DNA of 64,000 nt. Origin: Mermis nigrescens. Its lineage: Eukaryota > Nematoda > Enoplea > Mermithida > Mermithidae. Of the stretch, positions 54,501 to 64,000 are shown piece by piece. Location: the NCBI GenBank assembly GCA_036768485.1, contig JAVLUZ010000154.1, forward strand, positions 28,876,456-28,940,455. Reading direction: 5' to 3'. The notes under the pieces were generated by a model. It saw nothing but the letters and a program-made list of their open reading frames with translations, searched no databases and had not been told where the DNA came from. A program made the position numbers and the translations under genes. Numbering within the stretch: the first letter of the stretch is position 1; each line of letters opens with the position of its first letter.

Positions 54501-55420
54501 TAATAAGGCGTTCTGTAGCGCAGTTCTCACGGGTTTTCCGCTATTGTTTACACAGCATTCGCTCGTTTACACGTCTGTTTTTACGCTACTTATATATATT
54601 TTAGTTTTTTAATATCGATTGGAACTGGGCCATACTTTCTTCTACTGTCAAGGTTAATTTTACTGCCATATTTATCGAATTTTAAGATTATTCCTTTTAT
54701 GTAAATGTATAAAAATAGCTAATGAAAAATAATGCAGATGAGAATATAATCTCGACGAAAGAGGGCAAAAATATAGAATTATGCTATAAACGGGAGAGAA
54801 CAAAAGAAACCGGTAAATCGATCAAGAATGATAAACAATCCAAAATCAATATTCAAAGATCAATCTACATATAAACAATCAATAATCAAAAATAGTATTT
54901 GTAACCGACAAATAAATGTGGTAAATTAAAAATGAAAATGATAAAAATAGATGAAAAAGTTGAATAATCAATTGGCAGTAAAGTTTTGTCGCTTAAGCGA
55001 AACTTCCGTTTGAAATTTGTGGCCCTTTTCGTTCCGTTTTTACGCGTGTAATACCGTAACGTCCGGATGCTCGATTTACTGCTGCTTTTATATGTGCTCA
55101 CGTTATACGTTCTCTTTTATCTTGCCCTGTTTTTATCATCATCATTTTTTGCGCGGGTAATATTGATTTTTACCAGTGTAATCTGTGTTATACTATCGAT
55201 GTTGCCAAATAAATTTTGTAAAAGTACAAATGCATTAAAATTGTGTCAGCAATACGTAGGCCAGGTTCGGCACTATTTTTGTGCCAGATTTAGGAGGCAT
55301 CGTCTAGTTACATAAAGATCGTTTCAAATTGTTCGCAACAGTTGATGGTCGCCCACTGCTTGGTCACCTTGAAGACTTCCTAACCTTGCATAAACTAAAC
55401 AACCAGCTAATCATTGATGC
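54501..55420. other. 3' flank of the LRR gene
   Basis: AT-rich. AATAAA at 54911 is a possible polyadenylation signal. A hydrophobic 82-codon frame (55067-55315) has no homology I can name and is likely chance. A partial family 3 MITE end (CAGTGGCGGATCTAGGA) lies at 55427. Confidence 0.45.
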
Positions 55421-55489
55421 ATATCAGTGGCGGATCTAGGATTTTCCTAAGAGGGGTGGATGTGGCGGTACCCCAACTTTTACAAAAAC

Positions 55490-56270
55490 CATTGTCAATG
55501 CTTTAGCTTCTCTATTTTTAAGAAGAAATTCGAGCGCTGAATCTAGCTTCTTACTCATTATTTTTGTGATCAATGTCTCACCAACATTCGGTCTACAAGG
55601 TGCTGTTGTTATCTGACTGATAATTTTTCTATTCTAATTTCAGAATTTTCAATCACTCAGCTGCTGTATATTGAAGACAAAAGTTTGAGAAGCGTTAATT
55701 ACGAGAATCTGCAAATGTGAAGCTACGGATTTTTGAGGCGATGAATCTGCAGCTTTCAACTCATTATTTTCATAATCAATGTCTTAACATTCGGTCCACA
55801 AAATACACAAAGTCAATTCAATGATAATTTTTATATTTTGTAAATAGAGAATTGCCAATTCTTTAGCTTCCATATTTAGAAGGAGGAAGTTTAGAAAGCG
55901 TTTTTTACTGTATAATGTACATATGTGAAGCTACAGATTTTGGAGCTCTCAATCTGCAGCTCTTTACTTATATTTTTGTAATCAATGCCTCTCTAACATT
56001 CGGTCTACGGAGGACACAGTTCCTTTTAATGGTAAGTTTTATGTTTTCCAAATGGTGAATTGTTCATTCTTTATCTTCCCAAGGAGAAAGTTTAAAAAGC
56101 GTTTATTACTAGAATGTACATATATAATGCTTATTTTTTAATCAATGTCTCTAAAACTCGGTCTACAAAGTACAGATATTATCTGAATGATAATTGTTCT
56201 AATTTCGGGATTTTCAATTATTTGGCTGCTTTATTTTGAAGCCAAAAGTTTGAGAAACATGCTTTATGCC
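55490..56270. repeat. Degenerate tandem array, about 230-bp units
   Basis: Three to four units share ATCAATGTCTC, AACATTCGGTCTAC, AAAGTTTGAGAAGCG and TGTGAAGCTAC blocks in the same order. Confidence 0.75.
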
Positions 56271-56722
56271 GAAGACATAATGAGATATTCATAGTCAAAT
56301 TTCTCAATGTATAGAAGTCCTATCACCTTGAAATTTCCTGTAGCCTCATTTTCCGATATCTGAAATCGATTTTTGCCCATCTTTTCAAGCTGAAGCTTAA
56401 AAAATGCATATTTTTTGTAGAGATGTCTAATTGACCATTGCAGTCACAGGTTAGGTATTATGCATTTTCAAAAAAACGATAGCAAGATACTGTGGCTACG
56501 TTGATACCAATGCTAATACTAATACTTTATTCGGAAAAAAACCACAAGGGGACGCAAGGAAAATAAAATAAAATGCGAAATGTCCTGGACACACAGGCAA
56601 ATAGATTGCGCTCACGTCCTGGGGCAGACATGAAACGGCACCATAACCGTTTTTTCCACTTTTTGGTCTATATATTTGTCATCCAAAATTCTGGGAAATG
56701 GAAAAAATTTTGGGCTCGGTTG

Positions 56723-57420
56723 CAGGGATGGAAAAAACCCAGATTTGAAAATTTCGAATTTTCGGTTTTGGGTTTTTTGTGGGTTTTTTTGGTTTTTTTG
56801 GGTTTTTAAGGGTTTTTTATGGGTTTTTTATAAAAATTCTAGCTCGAGCTATAGATAGTAGCTGAGAATACTTCAACAGCTTCAAGACACAAAACAAAAC
56901 AAGTAAACAACTTTATTCAGCTAATACACAAAATTCAACAACAAAATTGGTCATTCACAGGCACAATCCATGCTGTGTGAACAGAATGAAAAATTGGGCA
57001 GAGCTATTTTCAAATGCATAATATTGAAATTTCTTCATAAATGCTGCTCTGCATCAAGAAAAAAAAACAAAAAAATTTGCCATATTAGTAGAAAAATCCA
57101 TGCCACATTGCCACATAGCCTTTATTGGGCGGCTTTTCTCATTTGAAAAGTATATACTATAGTAGAAACACAGCAACAGGAAGGAGGAGGGGATGAGAAT
57201 GGATGGACACTTAACCTCGTGCATCGCAAGCAATAACAACCATGATACAAAAAACATTGACAATACACAGTATTTAATTCCATTACAAATAAATTCCTAA
57301 CCTGAGGATAAAAAACCCAAAAAACCCTAAAAACCCAAAAGCCAACGATTTCTTGCACCCAAAAAACCCACAAAAAACCCAAAAAACCCAAGTACAAAAA
57401 ACCCAGCCTTGCCAACCCTG
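56723..57420. mobile_element. hAT MITE, family 7 (698 bp)
   Basis: Ends CAGGGATGG and CCAACCCTG, flanks CTCGGTTG (56715-56722) and CTTGGTTG (57421-57428) matching at 7 of 8. Long arms of GGGTTTTTT and AAAAAACCC tracts mirror each other at the two ends. Confidence 0.85.
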
Positions 57421-57663
57421 CTTGGTTGGCATTCGTGAAAAAGTTTTTGTAATGTGAAAAATACGTTTTAGAGAAGTAAAACTTCGAAAATTTTTCAGCG
57501 CTTCGCGCGGAATCGATTTACTTCTTACTTGTTATTAATGTTTAAGCCGCGCCGCGCCAATTGCAGCATTTTTATCGACAATCCGGCATTCGTGTAGCTG
57601 GTTCACATATGTATTAAGATAGTCATATTATAAGGGCGTCTGTGTGCGGTCGATGAGTTGCTG

Positions 57664-57731
57664 GCAGTCAGATTCGAAACGTGGACCCCTTGCTCTAAAG
57701 TCTAGCACCATAACCAATCGACTAACGCTGG
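57664..57731 (-). pseudogene. tRNA-derived sequence
   Basis: Minus strand TTAGTCGATTGG (A box-like) and CGTTTCGAATCTG (B box-like) at tRNA spacing, with a variable-arm-like region. The stems are too imperfect for a functional tRNA. Confidence 0.55.
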
Positions 57732-57810
57732 TTAATTTCGATAAAGATTGCAAGGTATTCGTGATGTTTCGCTGGTTTACCAGCTGATTAGGCTTAGGAT
57801 TAGTATCATG

Positions 57811-57946
57811 GACTGACCAAAATGTTGGTGCCAGCGTTTAAAATAAGCCTGAGTAATGGGATGCAAGTCGCGCTCAGCTCGCTCCGCTCGTCGCATCCCA
57901 TTACTCAGGCTTATTTTAAACGCTGGCATCAACATCTTGGTCAGTC
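57811..57946. repeat. Near-perfect inverted repeat, 54-bp arms, 28-bp loop
   Basis: The left arm 57811-57864 and right arm 57893-57946 differ at about two positions. The loop is GC-rich (CTCAGCTCGCTCCGCTCG). Confidence 0.95.
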
Positions 57947-58579
57947 ACATGAATCTACAGGAAAAATCTGATGACTGCCTTATTTGTTTTCAACTTGACT
58001 TAAATCAAACCAGTTAGGTGGCAGCTTTCACCGGATACTACTTGCTGTATACGTACCTATAACGTGGTTATCTTAATACATATGTGAACCAGCTACACCA
58101 ATGCCGACAATCCGGTCCTAGAACTTCATTACGATTGAAAATCCTTACATTCTGCGCGGATTTGGTTAGTTTTTGTAATGCAAAAATGCGTTTTATAGAG
58201 CTAAAATTTCAAAATTTTCTAGCGCTTCGCGCCATTTGATAAATTATAGTTTTAATTGTCAAAAGCGACTTCAGAATCGGCTAAAATGCCTTACTGATGG
58301 AAGGAAATTCAAGTTTCAACAGAAATAACGTATACTGATCGTGATACCTATTTCTTGTAGAGCGCGAAATTATTCTCATAAAAAGTGCATCAAACACCGT
58401 TATTGCATGTGTACATAGGATTTTCTACTTAAAAAAACACTGATTTTTCAACACTGGTACTCTATTTTTAACGTTTTTAGACCTCCCAAAAATGTGGGAA
58501 AAGGTCGGAAAAAGTGGAAAAAAATTTTGGGTCTGGTCTATAATGTCAACCAGATCGCTGGGAAAAAAACGGTGGGCAC

Positions 58580-58828
58580 CATACGTGGGCAGCAAGAAAA
58601 TTCTGGGGGTGGGGGTGCAAGATTTTTCAAAGGTCGAAAAATGGCCTTAAAAATGGTGGGTTGGCGAAAAAACACCATTTTTCGACGTTTCTCATAAAGC
58701 ACTATCCATTGGCATCAAAAAATTGCGAAAAAAACGAAAAAAAATTTTCAAAAATTTAATTCTAGGGGTATTTTGATTTCTGGGGGAGTATTTTGGTTTC
58801 TCAGGGGGATACCCCACGCCCAGGTGTG
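58580..58828 (-). mobile_element. Family 1 MITE
   Basis: CATACGTGGGCAG to CGCCCAGGTGTG with core CACTATCCATTGGCATC. No convincing target duplication. Confidence 0.78.
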
Positions 58829-59207
58829 AACGTCACCACCAACAGCGTGGCGGACGAAAGAAGGCTCAAGCGAGTTGGGTCAATAAAGTTTAGATTGAGG
58901 GCTGCGGGCGGAGATTTTCCATCCGATTTTTCCAATATTTTTATATTGAGATGTTTTAATGCTGAGTTATTGTATTATTTTTATCAAGAATATGGATAAC
59001 AATAATATTTATTGCCTGAGTTACTTTAAATATTACAGCTTACGTACCCAATAATGTAAAAGGCGCACGCAAATAGAAACATATGAGAATAACATGGGAA
59101 TATTCAATGTTATACGTTCTATAAGATCTAATACATGACACATCGTGGTTACTGGTACACACAAAAAATAAAAATCAGGTGAAATTGAAGAGCTAAATAA
59201 ACAAAAA

Positions 59208-59470
59208 TTAGTGAAACTTGTAAAATAAATGCAAAAAAGTAAAGTGTATTGGTAAGTAAAGCCAAGGCGTACAGGCAGTGCAATTTCGTACGCCCCTAAG
59301 AAATTCTAATAAATTAAGCTTTGAAACCATAACCCTAAACTGTTTAAAATTTCTGCAGTCAACAATACATTGTGGCAATGTTTTCCAAATTCTAGCCACC
59401 CTATTTGCAAAATCGTTCTTTCTACAATCCAAATGAGATTGTCTAATATAGAACTTTATGTCCTTATTTT
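59208..59470 (-). mobile_element. Non-LTR retrotransposon (LINE) remnant, C-terminal end
   Basis: The minus strand encodes DCRKNDFANRVARIWKTLP and then FKQFRVMVSKL, the short motif found at the C-terminal end of many non-LTR reverse transcriptase polyproteins, just after the RT domain. The catalytic part is missing, consistent with a 5'-truncated copy. Confidence 0.7.
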
Positions 59471-59769
59471 ACCTGGTACCCTTTTTAGGTGCAGATCCGA
59501 AAAAATCTGAAACAGAAAGCAACTGTCCCTTAATTATCCTAAAAGCAAAAGAAAGTTTTCGTTTGACGTCTCGTTTGACCATACATATAATAGGGGGATG
59601 GCGAGATGCCTCACCTAAAGTTGGTCGTACCATAGCCACCTGATCAAGCCATAAAATTTTTGACTCCTGTCCAATGTTTGGGTTAAATTGCATTTTTGAC
59701 CGTTTTAGTTAATGTATTTCTTGACCCTTTTTTATATATAGGTAATTTACCCAATTCCCTACCTAAAAA

Positions 59770-60080
59770 TGATCGAGGACCCTAATCTGAATTCCATCTT
59801 GTTATATGTATGGTTAGACCCTCTGAGAATCCAGCAGACCTTGCCAGACCCCCGAATTGAATTTCTGGCTTGTTTTTGGTACCTATCTTTGTCAGTTGTA
59901 CACCATCCAGACTCCGCGGAATTTGGCTCCTGCCTATGCATTGTTTGGCCCGTGGAATTTGTAAAAAACCATTGTTGACAAATTTTTGAAAGCTTCTAAT
60001 TTTTGCGCTCTTTTGGCGCCAATCAATAGAGCTTGGTGAGAAGAGTAAAACATAGTGTAATTTTTGGAATAATTTCATTA
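59770..60080. repeat. Family 4 MITE-like repeat
   Basis: CCTAATCTGAATTCCATCTTG, ACTCCGCGGAATTTGG and GCGCCAATCAATAGAGCTTG match other copies in block order. Confidence 0.5.
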
Positions 60081-60195
60081 TTTGAGATTTTTCAAAACTT
60101 CTTTAAACAGCGATTTTAGGGTTTCTAACCATCAGGAGCACTAGTAGAAACCCAAATATTGCCATGGAATCAGGTTTCTAGAAAGTTTCTTTCAA

Positions 60196-60259
60196 CAGGG
60201 ATCGAACCTGAGATTTCCCGTGTCATAGACTGGCACATTATCCAATACACCAAGGACCC
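60196..60259 (-). pseudogene. tRNA-Arg-like derived sequence (SINE head)
   Basis: Minus strand GGGTCCTTGGTGTATTGGA and CAGGTTCGATCCCTG give A and B boxes and resemble a tRNA-Arg outline, but the anticodon stem is disrupted. The T-arm is intact. Confidence 0.65.
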
Positions 60260-60665
60260 AATATCTTAAGAAATTAACGAGTTGTTAATAAACCATTTGC
60301 GTGCTAGCAATTGCTTGCGGATTCAGATTGGTGCCAAACATGGGCCTAAGGCATAAATGGGGCAAAAATTGCTTTGCTCGCTTTGCTCGCTCAGTCAGAA
60401 GATATAGATGCAAAACATGCAGACCTGCATCCAGGATTTTGTTTCAGGGGAGGATTATCCAATACACCAAGGACCCAATATCTTAAGAAATTAACGAGTT
60501 GTTATTAAACCATTTGCATGCTAGCAATTGCTTGCGGATTCAGATTGGTGCCAAACATAAGGCATAAATGGGGCAAAAATTGCTTTGCTCGCTTCGCTCG
60601 CTCAGTCAGAAGATATAGATGCAAAACATGCAGACCTGCATCCAGGATTTTGTTTCAGTGGAGGG
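60237..60665. repeat. 217-bp tandem duplication
   Basis: Units start at 60237 and 60454, both with ATTATCCAATACACCAAGG and about 95% alike, including TTTGCTCGCTTCGCTCGCTC. The second has an 8-bp deletion near 60560. Both begin inside the tRNA-like part. Confidence 0.9.
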
Positions 60666-60730
60666 GGAAGGGCAGGGTCATAATTTTTGATAAACCTGTA
60701 ATGAAAACTAATCTCTCAAAACACTGAATA

Positions 60731-61880
60731 ACAAAATATTTTATGAATAATATCACACAACGATATAATATTATAATAACACAGAGCTGGATTATCACTT
60801 TGTAACACTAGCACATGCTATAGCACAGTCTTGTTATTGAAGCATTAAGCGATAAAACTATTTACTCTTGAAAACTAGAAAAGCTATTTTGAGCGGCAGC
60901 TGCAGATCAAAAACTGGCGCCATGTTAGCGTCCCTTTATTTCAAAATAAGACTCACTCACACTTGTCCACCCCGATTCCTGAAAAAATGTACCATTCACC
61001 TGAGAAATGACCGTCAATTCAAAAATAGATAGCACTCATTTTATGCGGTCCTTAACTCCAGCAAACTACAGTCCACGTGAACACCCTGTCTTTTGGGTTA
61101 GTCACTTACTCCAAATGTAGGGAATGTCGTGGGTTTCTTGGGGTTTTGGGTGGAACAACTCGAATAGTGAATAGCTAGCTAAGATTCTGTATGTGATGTG
61201 AATGTTAGAAGCTACAGTAAGCTTTAATTTCAAAAAAGAACGATTATTAACAAATAGTTGGTAAAATCAGAGGTGCTACCTATGCGGATAATGGTTGATC
61301 AGATAATAAATCAGCATATAGTGCGTTATGGGCGAAATGCGAGTTGGGGGACCGACCAGGGGCTTTTATACTTTTTAATGCATGGGGCTATGGTCATTCC
61401 CGGTAGAGCTAGTTGGCGCCGGCTGTAGATTTCTACGGTCATTTAGTGTTATAAGCTACCATTTTATTTTGTGTTATTCAGTAAGTGACTAAGCTAAAAA
61501 CACGGGGTGTTTACGTGAACTGTAGTTTGCTGGAGTTAAGGACGGCATAAAATGAGTGCTATCTATTTTTGAATCGATGGTCATTTCTTACGTGAATGAC
61601 GTGAATGGTACATTTTCCAGGAATCGGGTTGGACGAGTGTGAGTGAGTCTTATTTTGAAATAAAGGGACGCTAACTTGGCGCCACTTTTTGATCTGCAGC
61701 TGCCGCTCAGAATAGCTTTTCTAGTTTTCAAGAATAAATAGTTTTATCGCTTAATGCTTCAATTACAAAACTGTGCTATAACGTGTGCTAGTGTTACTAA
61801 GTGATAAGCCAGCTCTGTGTTATTATAATATTACATATATCACTGTGTGATATTATTCATAAAATATTTTGTTTTTCAGT
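60731..61880. mobile_element. Large foldback element, arms about 375-400 bp
   Basis: The left arm (60731-61104) and right arm (61484-61880) are inverse copies with small differences (GATCAAAAACTGGCGCCATG versus GGCGCCACTTTTTGATC). The centre, 61105-61483, is unique. No coding frame. Confidence 0.9.
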
Positions 61881-61888
61881 GTTATGAG

Positions 61889-63057
61889 AGATTAGCTTTC
61901 ATTACAAACCTATGGGATCAAAGGATAAATTATACAAAATGTGCTTTAGTATGTATAAAGATTGAATTTGAAGTGTTTTAAGCCGCGCGTTTGGGACCAA
62001 ATAGATTACAATTTATAATTGTGAAATATGATGCAAAGTGCCTAAAATTTCTCCCGAGTTTTCGCTAATAAAGCACAGGGTAATTATTCTCAAATTTCAT
62101 ATCGGGGAGGGCACATGCCCCCTATCTTCACCCTTGGGTACGGGCCTGGATGTAGGTAACTTTTTTAGTCTAATTCTTTCAGATATTTGCTTGCCACGCT
62201 TATTCTTTCCTCGCGTTATTTCCCTATGTTTATATGTATCTGTCTTATCAGATTGTTACATATTTATGTTTCTAATTTAATTTTAAATTATGATTGTTTC
62301 ATACTTAAACAGCGCTCTTGTGGTTTGCTGTAGTTCAACCATGATTGTTCTGATTAAGCACATTACCACAAGAATTGATGCAGTTGGAAAGATTTTTAAT
62401 AGGTAATGTAGTTTCACCTTTCTTCTATCAGTCTCATAGGTATCGTTAATCTGTAAGTTTTTCCTATACCTCCTGCACGTTTTCCTTTCAGAAGGTCGTT
62501 TAGCGAATGAGCTTTCGAGCATTTTAATTCATGCGGTAGGCAGAAAAGTAAGTAAAGTAAAGACGGGGTTTGGGGGTTTTGACTCCCCGCCAGAATGGCT
62601 ACTGACCCCCCGCGAAATGGCTGCGATCCCCCAGAATTGTCGATTTTTCGTAAAAGTTATAAAAAGTTGCGAAAAGAGTGAGTTTTTAGCTCATTTTTGG
62701 CTTGAAAATCTCGAATTTTCGGCGCTTCGCACCATATACACATTTTTTGACTATATTATGCTCAATTTACTGAATTTTTTCAAATTTCATTGAAAATTTT
62801 TTTACGTTTTTGTTTTCTAGAAAGAACGTGCATTGTCTAACGTGTACCCTTCGTTTTTAGCCCAAAAAAAGGCACTTTTTGAAAATTTTCTTGGCCTGAC
62901 CCCCTAGAATTCCCATACTGTACATGTATCGTAAGGATTCCGAAGCCTGCTCTATTTCTGGAAACAGCCGGCATAACATTTTCAAATTGCAAAGAAATAT
63001 CATTAAAAAACGAAAGTTTGTCAATCGAATGGTATGCTTTTTTAGTTCTAATTACAG
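61889..63057. other. Upstream of AKAP17A coding exon
   Basis: No first (5' UTR) exon identified. 62570-62930 has family 4-like blocks (GACTCCCCGCCAGAATGG, CCCCCTAGAATTCCC). The rest is AT-rich. Confidence 0.45.
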
Positions 63058-63071
63058 ATATTTTGGCAATA

Positions 63072-63555
63072 ATGGCTTCGACCGTTCAGTTGCTAACCGA
63101 TACTGGCGAATTAGTAGAACTCTGCAAGCCCCTAAAATTATACTTAAAGCCTATTTCTCGACTAAACATCAGCGTTCAATTGCCCCTGTTGAAAGATCCG
63201 AATAAAATAATCTCCAATTGGGACATTATCGAAAAATTGAAGCGCCTAATCGCCCCGGTTCAATTTTGTGTGATAAAAGTTTCGAAAAGTTGCCTCGAAT
63301 TCGTCCGATTCGAAGCCGAGGTGGACAACAGGGACGTTTTGCAAAAATGCGTCAAAATTTTGGACAATTCGAGCATAAAAATGATCGGTTTTTTCGACAC
63401 GTTCAAAGTGAAAGCGGCCGAAGCCAAATCCGAATTCCCGATCAGGCACACGTGGGAGTCCTATTTCAGGGACGCAAAAAATATGGACGAAACGAGGCCC
63501 GGCGAACGTCCCGACACCGTTTGCCTGAGCAAGCTGCCGTGCAAGTGGTTTCGTG
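63072..63555 (+). CDS. AKAP17A: AKAP17A (XE7 / SFRS17A-like), first coding exon, partial
   Basis: A single exon encodes 161 residues from ATG 63072 to the donor CGTG|GTAAGG; the gene continues past the right edge. The match to AKAP17A runs from the start: VELCKPLKLYLKPI, SNWDIIEKLKRLI, FVRFEAEVDN, SYFRDAKNMDETRPGERPDT and LPCKWF, where the vertebrate protein enters its RRM. AKAP17A is a nuclear-speckle, SR-like protein that anchors PKA and influences splice-site choice. The acceptor ATTACAG at 63057 leaves 14 nt of 5' UTR in this exon, so an upstream untranslated exon must exist but was not found. A longer in-frame ATG at 63018 lies before that acceptor and is not used. The residues in the window are the conserved N-terminal region; the RRM and RS-rich parts are outside. 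Confidence 0.92.
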
Positions 63556-63619
63556 GTAAGGGAGCCGCGATGTAAAAGGGAAATTGGGGATCCCCACCCG
63601 GAGTCGGCCTTTCCCTTAT

Positions 63620-63767
63620 CAGGCACGTAGCTGGCCGTCCTATTTTGGGGGACCAACACCAATTTTGGGGGACTAAGGCCAAAAATAGCACAAAATAACG
63701 TTTAAAAAGTCCGATTTTTCTGAATTCGGGGGTCTGAACCCCTTATTCCCCCAGAGATACGTGCCTG
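63620..63767. mobile_element. hAT MITE, family 6 (148 bp)
   Basis: CAGGCACGTAGCTGG to ATACGTGCCTG. Flanks TCCCTTAT and TCCCTTAC match at 7 of 8. Same family as 37858, here in the first coding intron of AKAP17A, 65 bp past the donor. Confidence 0.9.
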
Positions 63768-64000
63768 TCCCTTACCCCGAAAAAGTCAGAAATTTCCGAT
63801 CCCGAGATTTTTGGCAAAATCTTGCCTTTTTGGCTATTTCTTGCGGTCCTTTTTCCCATTTTGGCCTAAAATTTTAGTTATTTACCCCGCCCTCCCCCGC
63901 AAAACGGCCGACTTGCCAGCCCCTGCCAAAATTTTGATCTCTTACATGTCTGAATGTGGATCTCATATTTAAATCAGGCGGTCCTCTTTACCCTTGAAAT

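Larger units (their letters stand above)
57584..58106. mobile_element. TIR element with internal hairpin and tRNA-like sequence
   Basis: Inverted ends of about 37 bp (GTAGCTGGTTCACATATG and inverse). Inside are a tRNA-like stretch and a nearly perfect 54-bp-arm hairpin (57811-57946). Confidence 0.75.

Noticed and set aside
55067..55315. 82-codon hydrophobic frame downstream of the LRR gene
   Set aside because: Composition explained by AT-rich sequence; no homology and no splice context.
63218..63662. Overlapping frames on both strands over the AKAP17A exon
   Set aside because: Shadows of the AKAP17A coding frame, which has clear family motifs.

Overview
The window is an AT-rich, intron-rich animal nuclear sequence. 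It has no bacterial features. GC-richer coding exons sit in AT-rich introns, the 3' splice sites are pyrimidine-rich (tttcag or ttttag), and most non-coding DNA is dispersed non-autonomous transposons and degenerate tandem arrays. The gene families (TRAF, costars/ABRA, AKAP17A) are metazoan. Splice-site style and compactness suggest a small invertebrate, possibly an early-branching nematode; the species cannot be fixed from the sequence alone.

Four spliced genes can be supported by joining short exons by eye, with splice phases agreeing at nearly every junction. (1) Minus strand, 16790 to 7783: a 247-residue ABRA/STARS-like protein with a C-terminal costars domain, in four exons. (2) Minus strand, 35979 to 21343: a TRAF adaptor with RING, two TRAF-type zinc fingers, a short coiled coil and a C-terminal MATH domain. 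Seven exons are well supported and one 5-nt link is provisional. (3) Plus strand, 40768 to 54500: a ten-exon single-pass leucine-rich-repeat membrane protein of about 714 residues that I cannot name. One exon needs a one-base frame correction. (4) Plus strand, from 63072: the first coding exon of AKAP17A (XE7), running off the right edge.

Layout: 1-7.3 kb holds an hAT-like MITE, an ACAT microsatellite and a nested composite element of about 6.7 kb bounded by inverted copies of one end sequence. 7.8-16.8 kb is the costars gene. 16.8-21.3 kb is dispersed repeats. 21.3-36.0 kb is the TRAF gene, with introns full of TIR elements and minisatellites. 36.0-40.8 kb is the divergent spacer between TRAF and the LRR gene. 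40.8-54.5 kb is the LRR gene. 54.5-63.0 kb is an intergenic repeat region with a hairpin, a large foldback, an hAT MITE, a LINE remnant and tRNA-derived sequences. 63.1-64 kb is the start of AKAP17A.

The genes look like ordinary unlinked neighbours (signalling adaptor, actin/Rho-SRF regulator, surface protein, splicing/PKA-anchoring factor); I see no operon logic. The most interesting signals are intronic minisatellite units that appear to supply two 3' splice sites, and part of an exon, of the LRR gene; an internal duplication in the costars protein; a possible 5-nt microexon in the TRAF RING; and a GTGTAAAG/CTTTACAC motif shared by repeats that otherwise look unrelated.
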